Below are positions 1 through 10,415 of a stretch of DNA of 52,825 nt, piece after piece; positions within the stretch are counted from its first letter, which is position 1, and every line of letters starts with the position of its first letter. The DNA comes from Theristus sp. LFF4_11 (Eukaryota > Nematoda > Chromadorea > Monhysterida > Xyalidae), in assembly GCA_030248135.1 (NCBI GenBank), contig JASANC010001015.1:1-52825 (forward strand), given 5' to 3'. The notes under the pieces are model-generated. The model was not told the origin of the DNA and searched no databases. It saw only the letters and a list, made by a program, of their open reading frames with translations. Both the position numbers and the translations under genes were made by a program.

Positions 1-1
1 A

Positions 2-397
2 AACTTCAACTACAAACCGCAATTCAGCGACCAGTTTGGTCATAATCAGCAACATTACAATCAGATTGAGAACTACCAGTTCGCCAACAATCAAATCACT
101 CCACAAATCAATAATCAGCAACAGCAAACCACGCAATACATCGGTCGATGTTCCCGCATTCGACACGACACGCGACAGCAAAATCATCAACAGCAAAACT
201 ATTCACCAAAATTCGCAAGATTCCGAAATTGGCATCCGCAGTTTAGAATGTCGGACGCAGAAAAGCAGTTGATTGCGAAAGTCTACGGACGAAACAAACC
301 GGCCAAGTATCCTCGAACAGCGACAAACGACGTGGGCAAAGCTGAGGAGGACGACTACGACCACAGCCCGCGCGATGAAGGAGGCGTCGACGAATAG
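2..397 (+). CDS. 3' end of an Asn/Gln-rich protein gene (partial, start outside window)
   Basis: An open frame runs from base 2 to a TAG at 395-397, giving 131 codons without a stop and no ATG needed at the window edge. The first 70 residues are rich in Asn, Gln, Tyr and His (for example NNQITPQINNQQQQ). A basic stretch follows (ARFRNWHPQFRMSDAEKQL), then an acidic tail ending DEGGVDE. I do not recognise the family. The Q/N-rich stretch resembles the disordered tails of RNA-binding or transcription proteins, but that is only composition. A string of A-rich CAAATCAA repeats follows the stop, and an AATAAA lies at 718-723 as a possible polyadenylation signal. The gene faces the receptor gene tail to tail. 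The shorter ATG-started frames at 36-272 and 273-575 are in other frames and are probably shadows. Confidence 0.62.
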   Translation, partial: NFNYKPQFSDQFGHNQQHYNQIENYQFANNQITPQINNQQQQTTQYIGRCSRIRHDTRQQNHQQQNYSPKFARFRNWHPQFRMSDAEKQLIAKVYGRNKPAKYPRTATNDVGKAEEDDYDHSPRDEGGVDE

Positions 398-1209
398 TGA
401 TGACGTGCGTGATGAAACGAAACGGTTGAAACGAAACGATGTGAAAACACAAAGAAAACTTCCAACCAAAAAATCAAATCAACAAATCTCAATCAAAAAA
501 CAGTCAAATCAAATCAACAAATCTTCCAATCAAATCAACAAAACAATCAATCAACAATTCCGATCAAATATGTGATAAATCATTTTCAATTGTTGGGGGG
601 AAGTTGGGAAAAGGGATAACTGTGAAATTTCATGTAATTTTATTGGGTATGTAACCTGTGATAATCTGTGGTCAGGGTTCGGTCTTTTTTTTTTATTTGT
701 GGTGTTGGTGTGGTCCTAATAAAAAAAACCCAAAAAAAAAACAAAAAACCTCAAATATCTTTCTGTATGTACAGCAAGAGAAGAGACATTTCTCTATACA
801 GGGTGAGCCAAAACAGTATCCTGTTTGCTCTAAAATACATTTGTGATCTACACTGTATATAATCGCACTCAGAGTTCATGAATGCTGTCAACAATCGTAG
901 GCAATTTCGATTTTTCCAATTTCTCCACAAACAACAAAAAACTTTGAAAAAGATTTTACCATTGATTTCGGTTGAGTCGTTACAAAGCAAGTTGCAACAA
1001 AAGCTGCAAAATAACAGCAACAAGCAAGAAGAAAAATGACGCACTCTGGACAATAATGGATCAATCACCAAGTTATTATAATCGAACGCTATTAAGTTGT
1101 TTCTTTTGCTGATGCAGCGAATCGACCTGGTAGATTTCAAAATCATTGATTGGCCACAGAAAGCGGATAAAGTTATGCACGTATGTTACTGCCTATTTTT
1201 GCAACATTC
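398..1209. other. Intergenic region between two convergent genes
   Basis: A-rich sequence follows the plus-strand stop codon, with an AATAAA at 718-723. A mariner-like end lies at 797-815. I see no other coding or RNA feature. Confidence 0.5.
797..830 (+). repeat. Solo mariner-type terminal inverted repeat end
   Basis: The sequence ACAGGGTGAGCCAAAACAG, preceded by T, closely matches the end of the mariner-type element at 14833-15754 (ACAGGGTGGGCCAAAA). No partner end was found, so this is probably a remnant. Confidence 0.5.
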
Positions 1210-1448
1210 ATCATGACATATTTTTTCAAACGTGTCTCACTGAAATGACGTCATGTGCCGCAAAACATACGCTTGTCGTTCACAGCAAACCAGACTTTTC
1301 GTTTAGCCGATTTCTTCCCGTAAACAAATGGTGAATGTCGAATCAGTCACACCAAACTGATATTTTAGTGCCTGTACTTTAACAAACGGGCGTTTCTAAA
1401 GCAAATGACGTCATTTTAGTCCGGACACGTTTGAATAAATCTACAATA
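1210..1448. mobile_element. MITE, CRE family (family C), copy 1
   Basis: An inverted-repeat element of about 235 bp. Its ends read TATGACCTATTTTTTCAAAC and, inverted, GTTTGAATAAATCYAYAATA. The palindrome TGACGTCA is close to both ends (1246-1253 and 1406-1413). The interior carries CAGCAAACCAGAC and GCCGATTTCTTCCCGTAAAC, which recur in the other copies. Copies are at 5854, 27169, 46371, 51104 and 52510. No coding capacity, so non-autonomous. The ends are compatible with TA target duplication, as in the Tc1/mariner group. Confidence 0.85.
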
Positions 1449-1477
1449 CTTGTAAGTGTCTCCACAAAGTCACACGT

Positions 1478-4400
1478 TCACAACAGTGCTTCGCGATAAC
1501 TATCAGAGGTTTTCAGGTTCGGCACCACCGCCGTCGTATCAGCGTCCATCAATGGACTGGCCGCTTCCGTGTTTTCCGTCAGGGGTGAACGGTCGACTTT
1601 CAGGTAGCTCATATTGCTTCTGGTTTCGTCAATCAGTAGCTGTTGTTTCTCGATGTCCTCAGTCTCATCGAGCTCATCGTTGGGGTTACCGTAATTAATG
1701 CCGTTAATCAACTCCGTATTATTCTTGTTGCTTCGGTTTTCGTTCGACGGTGCGAAAAAAATGCGCCGCGCTTCGTTCAACTCCGCCATCGCCGGAATTG
1801 ACGGCGCGTTGTTGTTGTTGTTGTTGTTGGGGCCAGCATTATTCTGCTGCGTATCACCGGCATTATGGTTGTCGTTGTTGTTGTTGCTATTCGCAAACAT
1901 CAGCGTCCTCGCGGCCTTCTGTTGTGGCTCATTTGTAGCGGTCGCTTGCAGTGCACACTGCGGTCTCCGCCTTCGACGATGGCGACCACACCGACAGCAG
2001 TATCGATTGCAGAACACGCAGTAGAGTAAACCACGAATCGCTATACGCATCTCCGGATTGAACAGCAGATAGATCGGTAGTCGCAGCGAGATGATGATGA
2101 TCGTGAAGACGGACACGAGATCACCGGAGAGCATGTAGAACGACATGTAGTGACGGATGATGTAGTCGCGGTCGATGAACTCGACGCACGTCATGAACAC
2201 GTGCAGTGCGTTCGCGAGCAGATACGTGCACACGACGACAACCAGCATGTAGGTGGCGCGTTGCACTTGTTGCTGCAAGTTTAGAGAGAGCAATTGGTGT
2301 TTACGGTCAACCTCTAAATTATAGGCAATCAGCTGATTGGTTGGCGGTCACGTGACGCACGCTTTCCGCGCAGAACGACATACAACGCTCCACCGCGATG
2401 CCTGCACAGAAAGCACGCATCATGTGACCACCAACCAATCAGCTGATTGCCTATAATTTAGAGTTCGACTGTACGGTCTAACTTAATGACACATCCAACT
2501 GGCTAATTGGTTGGCGGTCACATGCATGCAGGCATTATTGCTGTGGAGCGTCGGAGTTTGGTGTTGCCACAGAATGCATGCGTCACGATCACCAACCAAC
2601 CAATCAGCTAGTTGCATATGTTATCGAGTTTGACTGTAGTAGTGTTGCACGTTGAACGCAGATTGTTATTGGCCTGAAACGAAACGGTTGACCAAGATAT
2701 GCCGACAGCTGAGCACAACGTTCGCAACCGACCATATCTTGACCAAGTTCTCGTTTCAGTCTGTTCGGTAGGGCAATAAAAAGCCGCACACGGTCGACAT
2801 TTAGTCGCAAACAATGAAACGACGCGTGGAATTCAACCGATTGGGTCTCTTACTCAACGTTGACTCATTCAGTTGAATCAATCCGCGCGCACGTTCAACT
2901 GGCCAACAGCACAATTGGTACTGCACAATGGCGAAGCGTTGTCAACTTTCAGAATAAAATAAAAGAAGGATTGCAAAAAAATGCACCCAATAATGCCACA
3001 GCAAACTGCAAAAAGCGCGCTGGTGATTGAGCAAAGGTTGACGAGTAACCTTTGTTGTAACAGAAGAAGCAATTAATCAGTGGAAAGAGCGAGAATTATT
3101 ACCTTCAGATTAGCATCCTGAAGTAAAGTTTTAATTTGGACTCGTGTCAAGAAGACGCTTATGGATCATTGGTGCGACAAAAGGTTAGCTGGGGTTAAGC
3201 TGGCAAGAAATTATAGGTCTGCGGTATTGTCAGTCAACAATGGGTGCTGTTGTTTGCAACTTTCACGGCACTGCAGCTGGGATCAAAGTTCAGCCACTTG
3301 GTAACGTCGGTAGACAATAGTGATACCTTGTTTGTCTGCACTTGTTGCAGAATAAGCGGCTTTGTGACGCACTGTATTGCGTCAGCTAACTGAAAGGACC
3401 CGTATGTTGACAAAAGCATCAAGCTTGTTTCTTGTGAACCTCTGATAATCGATTTTTGACCGTTGTTTTTTGTGTGTTTTGCTTCAAAATTTGAGCGACT
3501 TTTATGCCTGCACCTTATCCAAAAAGCGTTATTCCCGCGCAAAAGGCTGGTTAGTTATAAATGATATCGACGTAAACTTACGTAAAGAGCACTTACTTGC
3601 AACTGCAAACTTTTCTTCTTTGAAAGATTCTGATTATTGTACGCTTTTAAAAATTCTATTGCTTCACAATAGTCTAAAATGGTTTGACGATGATCAGATC
3701 TTGTTCAAAACGTTTACCCAATCAGGTTGCCAAAAATTGTTCAACGTTTCGCTCCGAAAACGGACAACAAAGTGTTTGTCGTTGTTTTTGTCGTGTGCGT
3801 TCAAAAAACAGCCTATATTATCCCGAAGGTTCGTGTGCCTTTTTTCCTTCGGGGATTATTGGCGCCGTATAGCGGGAGTGAAGGCCCGTTCATACTGACG
3901 TATGCTGACGTACGTCAAAGGCACGTCTCCATGAACGGCAAAGACCTAGCGTGCCGTGCCGTGCCGTACATGCATACGTCAGTGTGTGAACGGCAGTTTT
4001 ATGCAATAACACGGGGCCTAAATTGACGTGACGTGCCGTGCCGTATACACATACGTCAGTATGAACGGGCCTTAATACGGTCACACTTTCGCACAGAAAC
4101 GGGTCGAAACTGCTGCAAATATCTCCATCCCGCACCAACCCGCTGACGCTCCTGATCGATGCTGCTCTTGCGTTGCAACGTCTCCAGTTGCTCCGCCTCG
4201 CGCGCCGCCCGTCTGGTCGTATGCCGCAGCACCAACACCGTCGCCACGTTCAACGCCAGTAACGCTGAGAACGGAATAATGACGCAGATGATGTTGCGCG
4301 CGTAGAAGCGGTACCATTTCGTCCAGCCGAATATGGAGGTCGCCTCCGGTGCGACCTCGCGGTCGGCGAAGCCCGGGTGCTTGATGATGCCGGTGCAGTT

Positions 4401-5776
4401 GCTGACGTCGTTGATTTTCACCTGCAGATGCGTTCGGAATGGAAATTACGCGTAAACTGGGCAGGTCTGCCTTTCTCTGGTGGCCATATCGCATGTACCA
4501 GCTCGAGGCACCGCGGTTACATTCGCCTGCATTGGCGTTGTTTGGCTTGCCTATTCATGGCGTCTCTGAAGCGGCTTTCATGAAGCAGTATTTGGTGACG
4601 CGTAACTGTGTTAAAACATAGCTAAATAGTCACTAAATAGTGTTTCATGAATGCCGCTATACACTTCTCTGGTATCATGCGTGCACTACAGAATAGAACT
4701 GACTGCCTGACTACGCGCAAAACTGAGTGGATGAGATGTAACCGGCCAGTGAGAGGAACGGTGAGAAAACTGACAGCGGGTGTGCGATTGGCCTAAATGC
4801 GAATGGCTCACTAAAATGGGAATTAGTGTATCGGCGCCAAGATGGAATTTTTGTTCCGTGTATCTGTAAATTTCGAAATTTTTTAAAAAAAACTCACCGC
4901 GAACTCATAGACGAGCGGGCCTTTCGCGTACAAGCCGACGATGAACGCGAACAAGCAAAGGCCGACCCGGATGCGCTGCAGTTTCGGCAGCAGCCACGTC
5001 GACTTCGCCGTGATCATCAGCCGCTCGAATGTGGCCAGCAAGATCAGATAGGCGCCGGTGACGGCGCTCACGTGCGACAGCGTGATCAGATAGCGAAAGT
5101 ACGCGAACCAGACGCTGAAATGAGCGGTGGGAGAGCGTTTGATGTCGAGTGAAACACACGGCTACTCAATGTTTAGGTTCTGCGACTCAATGCGTGTGCA
5201 GACGTAGAAAAGAAGCAAGTTTCGCTGTTTTATGTGGCAATTCAAAATCGGCAAAGTGAGTCGATCCTATTTAGGGGACTTGCGTCGCTTTGCCAATTGT
5301 GAATGCCCGCGTCATCCATGAAACTGTTTACATGTCTATGGGCGCATTGAGTCTCGGGACCAAAATAAAAGAGTATCACAATAATGTAGCACTCACTGGT
5401 GCAGCATCAGGAAGAACTGCGGATACGCGTCATGGTACTGCTCGATCGTCGTACGCACGCACGGTATCGCGATGAACACGAACGCGACGAAACCATCGGC
5501 GACGGACAGGCAGATCAGGTACAGATAGTTCGAGGTGCGGTATTTCAGTTTGCGGCAGAGTGCGAAGAAGATCAGCACGCTGTTGACGATGCCGAGCAGT
5601 GCGAATGGGGCGCCGACGCCGATGTTCACGTACAGGGAGTGCGTCAGTTTCGGATTGTACCACGCGCATTCGTGCCACGGCTCGAGATCCTCGATGCCGC
5701 GGAATTCCGCGCCGGCAACCGTGGCATTCGACGGGGACGCTTGTGGCAACTGGTCAATTTGCTCCATTGTTGTCAT
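1478..5776 (-). CDS. Rhodopsin-like (class A) seven-transmembrane receptor, probably a neuropeptide receptor; 4 exons
   Basis: Join, minus strand: 5776-5397, 5114-4898, 4421-4140, 2272-1478; 557 residues. Donors are GTGAGT, GTGAGT and GTTGGT; all acceptors end in AG and every phase agrees. Start chosen at the first in-frame ATG (MTTMEQIDQ). Segments: glycosylation site NAT at 17-19; TM1 about 50-74 (GIVNS); TM2 about 83-106 (LSVAD); TM3 about 135-157 ending FERL where most relatives have DRY; TM4 about 176-196; extracellular loop 2 with SNCTG; TM5 about 238-264; TM6 about 299-322; TM7 about 342-364 ending SLRLPIYLLFN in place of NPxxY. A Cys-rich, Arg-rich start of the tail (374-390) could be palmitoylated. 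The tail is long and Asn-rich. I see no Cys at the top of TM3. The receptor would sit in the plasma membrane and couple to G proteins. TM7 resembles nematode FMRFamide-type and related peptide receptors; the ligand cannot be read from the sequence. Confidence 0.88.
2302..2473. mobile_element. MITE, CCAAT/E-box family (family A), copy 1
   Basis: An inverted repeat of about 172 bp, in the last intron of the receptor gene. The right end reads GAGTTCGACTGTA. Each arm contains the core ACCAACCAATCAGCTGATTG or its complement, next to TCACGTGA (CACGTG at 2349-2354). Other copies are at 2472, 18029, 19270, 25200, 25688, 28177, 32551 and 41247. The two best-preserved copies (32551, 41247) begin TACAGTC and end GACTGTA, compatible with a TA target site. 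Confidence 0.85.
2472..2638. mobile_element. MITE, family A, copy 2
   Basis: A second copy placed directly after copy 1, sharing the TA at the joint. Its arms carry AATTGGTTGGCGGTCAC and ACCAACCAACCAATCAGC, and it ends GAGTTTGACTGTA. The CACGTG is mutated. Confidence 0.8.
3881..4074. mobile_element. MITE, CCGTTCATAC family (family E), copy 1
   Basis: An inverted repeat of about 194 bp with ends AAGGCCCGTTCATACTGACG and GTCAGTATGAACGGGCCTT. The interior has repeated GTGCCGTGCCGTGCCGTA and TGCAATAACACG. It lies in the last receptor intron, just downstream of exon 3. A full second copy is at 34218-34425 and a half copy at 28358-28446. Confidence 0.85.
4570..4661. mobile_element. MITE, CATTCATGAAGC family (family B), copy 1
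   Basis: A hairpin of about 92 bp in the second receptor intron. It has TTTCATGAAGCAGTATTTGG on the left and CACTAAATAGTGTTTCATG on the right, with the loop GTGTTAAAACATAGCTA. Nine copies occur in the window. Their outer ends read (T)TAAAGGGGCATTCATGAAG and CATGAATGCCNCTTAA, suggesting a TA or TTAA target. Confidence 0.85.
5178..5367. mobile_element. Short inverted-repeat element (family I), copy 1
   Basis: About 190 bp in the first receptor intron. The ends TTCTGCGACTCAATGCG and GCGCATTGAGTCTCGGGAC are inverted relatives. Inside are GGCAATTCAAAATCGGCAAA and its imperfect complement. Copies are at 22372-22560 and, inverted, 28759-28950. Confidence 0.7.
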
Positions 5777-5853
5777 GTGCGACTCGATCAACTGCGGTCG
5801 TTTTTCATGATAATGTTGATTTGGTTGCGCACGTATTGTATTATTCCGTTGTA

Positions 5854-6088
5854 GTATGACCTATTTTTTCAAACGTGTCCAGCTGAAATGACGTCATGCG
5901 CCGCCAAACATGCGCTTGCCGTTCACAGCAAACCAGACTTTCCGTTTAGCCGATTTCTTTTCGTAAACAAATGGTGAATGTCGAATCAGTCGCACCAAAC
6001 TGACATTTTAGTATGTGCTTTGACAAACGGGCGTTTTTAAAGCAAATGACGTAATTTTAGTTCGGACACGTTTGAATAAATCCATAAT
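5854..6088. mobile_element. MITE, family C, copy 2
   Basis: About 235 bp, just upstream of the receptor start. Left end TATGACCTATTTTTTCAAAC. TGACGTCA is intact at 5889-5896, while the other arm has decayed to TGACGTAA. It could bring regulatory sites to the receptor gene. Confidence 0.85.
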
Positions 6089-6453
6089 AGCTGGGAAAGC
6101 GTGTGTGTGACGCTAGTCTTATTGTGACGTTAACTGAACGTACATTGGAATAACCGGATTTTGTTTCTGGTCTCTGTCGTAAACACACTCGATTTTTACG
6201 CAATGAAAGGTCACTATGGACGCGATGATGCAAGAAAAGCAGGAAAACCTATGAACGCGCATCGAAACCGCACTGCATACGTGAAAGCGGGCTGCAAATG
6301 CTGTCAAGTTGAATCACAGAAAAGTCGCCGAATCTGGCAATAATGCTTAATGGCGAAACTGCAGCAACAGTCCGATCTGTGGCAGGTCGCCACAGAATTG
6401 AGGCTAACGCGCGGTGTGCGTACAATTGTCGCATTTGTGTCGTGTTAATGGAT

Positions 6454-6551
6454 AAAGGGGCATTCATGAAGCGGTACTTAGTGACGCGTACATTGTAGCT
6501 GTGTTAAAACATAGCTATGCGGTCACTAAATGTTGCTTCATGAATGCGCTG
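6454..6551. mobile_element. MITE, family B, copy 2
   Basis: Hairpin with GGGGCATTCATGAAGCGG on the left and GCTTCATGAATGCGCTGTA on the right. The loop contains GTGTTAAAACATAGC. Confidence 0.85.
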
Positions 6552-9500
6552 TAACATGGGTTTAAAAGCCGCACTGTCAAAATGGCTCATTGGTTGCATT
6601 CGAATAGAGCGCACTGATTGGTCGCGCATTGTACGACATACAACACAACACAAGCGCAATAATCATTAGTTTCGATTGGACTGTCTGAGGCGTGAATGAC
6701 ATTTTCTTGTGCATCTGACCGTGAGAAAAATAAATATGATCAGCCTTCTTGCCCTTATCCTGAAATGAGTAATATGTATTGTAACTCGATAATACTACAA
6801 CGTGCTCCCAGGTAAATTATGCATCTGAAACCGGATTTATACTAGTTCACAAGACAATGTAGCTTCCGTTGGACCGCTCAGATCCGAGAATTTCAAAACG
6901 CCTGATAACATGGACCCACTGAATTGAAAACTTTAGCATGAAGGAGAGGCGATAGTGCGTGAATTCGCTTGCACTTGAACCAACATTGACCATATTTGGA
7001 TGGGGGACATTATTTTGAGGTGTACACACCCTCCCGTCTGCAACTCTTGGTACTAAGTAATTTCCGGTTTTACTTGATAGAAAATGTGTTCAAGGGCTTT
7101 TATAGAGTTTCGTTCTGTTGTTAACCACAATATAAGTAATGGAACCGTCTTGATAAAAGTTCGCGCCTTTTGAATGTTTGAAACGAACACAACAACAAAT
7201 GTGAAAACTGCGAATGTACTTAGATATCGGTACACTGATAAGCGTGTCAAAAAAACGGAAGTTCTTTGCCATTTTCATTTTTCTTCACTTATTGACAAGA
7301 AAAAAAGAAAAAGAAAAAACTTCGGTAACAATGAATGTGCAGCAAATCACCAACTGCTTTAAAAAAGACGATGTTTTTCGTTTAAAAAAAAATAAACCAG
7401 ATAAATCGTTGTGGACAGTTGATTTTAACGAGCATGGCTAACGTAAATCCCTCTATTGATAATCAGTTTTATATCGGCAGTCATTTTTATCTGTCTAGCA
7501 ATGTTCGCAAATCATGGTGTCAGTTTCATTCCGCTTGAACAAACAACCGAGAAGACTGCAATTTTCATTGAAACTTAGTGGCTTCTCACAATCAAATCCG
7601 AACTGAGTGTCCCCATTTAATTGAATCATACACCATGTATACATGTACAGTTACATGTGCCTCAGAAGCACACAAATCCCCGTCTAACTGACACTGGGTT
7701 GGATTTTTTTGTTCGTTATTGTCCAGATGAAGTCGGGGCGAGAACCTAAAAAGGGGACCACAGAAAAACGGATCAGGAAACAACAGAAACAACGTTTCCC
7801 GGCTTTTGCCTTGCTTTTTCAGTCTTTTCCCAGAGAAATTTGGTGAAATTAGGCGTAACAAGCAAGATTTAACTGTGTTTTCCAATGCATCCCGCTTTCC
7901 AATGGAAAACTTGTTTGTTGGATTTGACATTACAGACAACAATCGACTTAACTGAGAACGATGTCTAATAAATGCCGAAAAAATCCTTCAAAGCTTGAAA
8001 GCTCTGAAGAGCTTTCTGGTTATCCTTGGTGAATCAATTCATTTTTTGCACAATAACGTCCAACGAGCGAGCACCAATTCAGTTTGATTCGAAACAAGTT
8101 TTTTTCTGTCGTTAACTTTTAGCACTTCTTGTCTTCTAGAAACTGCAGCACGCACCCCAGAAGGATATAAACGAACCAAAAAAACATGTGATCTCATGAA
8201 GATCGCAGAAGATCCGTCGAAAGAAAAACGTGTCGACGAAATTTGCTTAGAAAAATGGCAAACTGACAATGTGCAGTGCACGAAAATCAACGCTAAGACT
8301 TCTCTCGGGCGCATCAAAAGCGGAAATAAAACTTCTGTGGTCGCGCATCCATGAAAACTTGAAGAGTAATATGCTTTGAATACACGCATAACGAATGCTC
8401 ATATACCACATTTGCTCCGAAAACTTGAAAACTCGCGGCAAAATCTAGCTGTTCAAAATTCATATAGCCAATTTGTGCAACAGGTCACCCCAGTTCAGTC
8501 CATATCGATCCATATGGAGAAAGTTGAGATCTATGACCAAAAAAGACGATAGATTTGTGAAGCGTTCGGTGGAGACTAGGAGGGGGTACTAGCCAACTCC
8601 CAAGTAAACATTTACCAAACCGAACAGATCCGATTAACTTTCAAACCTGCTTCACCATGACCGTCTGAACTTTTAAGCCCTTTTTGGAACATGAACATCT
8701 TTTTAAATCCATAATCGTCCGTGCAGTTAAGTTGTCAGAGAAGTTTAAAACACACAAGAATAATAATAATTTTCCATCCAGTTGCCTTTTGGGCTCCCGC
8801 GGCGGTTTTTTTGTAAACCGCCGAATCGTTTGGAAAAAACTTTTTTTCATTCCGTGGTAATTGGATTTCTTGGTATTTTCGCCAAGTCCTTGGGGAGCCT
8901 GTTTAACTGCAGTATACTCGTCAATAATAACATGCAGACTGTAATAATTTTCTTCATGTGTGAACTAATTTTCACCAAAAAATATGTGATAACAGAGGTG
9001 CAACATATGAATATAACGTGTAACTGCGTTTGAATAAAAGATACTGAATCGAAAAAAAATTCTGTTGGGTTCATGGAAAAAAGGACATCACATATATGTG
9101 CTTTTGTGGAACCCATATGTGTTAAAGAAATATAATGTTCGATATGCGAGATGATAACCACGCTAGCAACATGTGGGATGGACAGTGTATGGGCAGATGG
9201 AACAGAAACACATATGGTGCACACTTCATGCACATCCACAAACCGTCATTATTATGAAAGCAATTTCTAATCAGTTAAAACTTCAGTTTAGTACACCAAC
9301 AGCATGTACAATGTTTCATGCATGCGAATCTATCCCCAAGGAACTGAAACGGTTTGTGAATTGTAAGGTACACTAACAGACACTACTACTGTTTGAACAT
9401 GCACTTGCTCAACGAAACGGAAATACTACGAAAAGCCCTATATAAATTAAAATTCAGAAGTGAAACTGATATTTTGTGAAAGCATGAAAATAAAACTAAA

Positions 9501-10149
9501 AACGAAACGATGTTTTGTTTTGTTCAACGATCATACAGGCTTGGCATGCGTTAAAGCTGAGTAAACTTGACTGCAAAATGGTTGTTCTGTTTTACACCTT
9601 CAAAAAAAACTGAATTAGAATGTGGGGTTAAAGACTCACTTGTTTAAGATCATGTTTAGCGTGAACCGGACTAATTATCGGAATTTATCTCTGTAACAGA
9701 AAGTAACCCGATTCTAAAAAAGGTGCGTCGGAGAAAAATTGTGTCGAGAATTGTTGCAATATTCTATTGCAGTGCCGTGGAAATTAAAGATTACACAATA
9801 CTAGTGCATTACTTAAGTTATAACACACAAATACACTGAAAAGAAAAACCGAAAACAAAAAAAAAATATTTCCAGTAACACTAAACGGCACCATGTTACA
9901 TGACATTTGTCAAACAAACGGTGCAAAATGTTAATGCAAACCCAGCTTACGAACTATTCATCCAAGTGCAAAATGTTTTTTTCGCGTTTTCGGCTTGGTA
10001 AGAAAAACGCACGGACATGACAAAACCAGTAAAGCATGCGATAAGACAACCAGTTTCTTCCTTTTTTTCTTGGAACAGGCAAAATAATGAGCTTTTGTGT
10101 ATACAGATGAGAAAAAACCCTACACAGTTGACAAGGCATAATAAGAAAA
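6552..10149. other. Intergenic stretch without a convincing gene
   Basis: AT-rich unique-looking sequence. Open frames are short and lack family features. The only one I single out is a small plus-strand frame at 8196-8354. Confidence 0.5.
8196..8354 (+). CDS. Small open frame, 52 residues, doubtful
   Basis: ATG at 8196 gives a Lys-rich hydrophilic product starting MKIAEDPSKEKRVDEICLEK and ending SVVAHP before TGA. The frame is open further upstream to about 8082, with a possible acceptor CTGCAG near 8143. Composition looks protein-like, but there is no recognised domain and the length is within chance. Confidence 0.18.
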   Translation: MKIAEDPSKEKRVDEICLEKWQTDNVQCTKINAKTSLGRIKSGNKTSVVAHP

Positions 10150-10415
10150 TACCGTAAAGTCTTGCACATAAGGTCTCCTTATATAAATTTGAAAATCAAA
10201 AATTTCTGAAAAAAGTGGAATTTCGTGTGACAACCTTATAAGTGGGAGGAGGTCTTATAAAGCGAACATTAGGAATTTCGGGCCTTATAAACGGGGTAGG
10301 ATTTTGACCAAGTCAAAATTTTGAATTTTTTGGTTTCCCGCCGTGTGACACTCCGCCCACTTTTGGGTGGGGGTCTTATAAGTGGGAGGAACCTTATATG
10401 CAAGACTTTACGGTA
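10150..10415. mobile_element. MITE, TACCGTAAAG family (family F), copy 1
   Basis: A 266 bp element with ends TACCGTAAAGTCTTGCA and TGCAAGACTTTACGGTA. The inner arms carry CTTATAAGTGGGAGGAGG and TGTGTGACA repeated in inverted and direct form. Related pieces are at 13886-13996 and 24540-24620. Confidence 0.85.

Noticed and set aside
751..1146. 131-codon minus-strand frame, possible transposase remnant next to the mariner end
   Set aside because: No recognisable transposase motif and Cys/Leu-rich shadow-like composition.
1698..2024. Plus-strand frame rich in Leu/Cys
   Set aside because: It is the antisense of the Asn-rich receptor tail; the minus strand has consistent exons.
3470..3898. 142-codon plus-strand frame
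   Set aside because: It lies in a receptor intron, runs into a MITE and has no recognisable domain.
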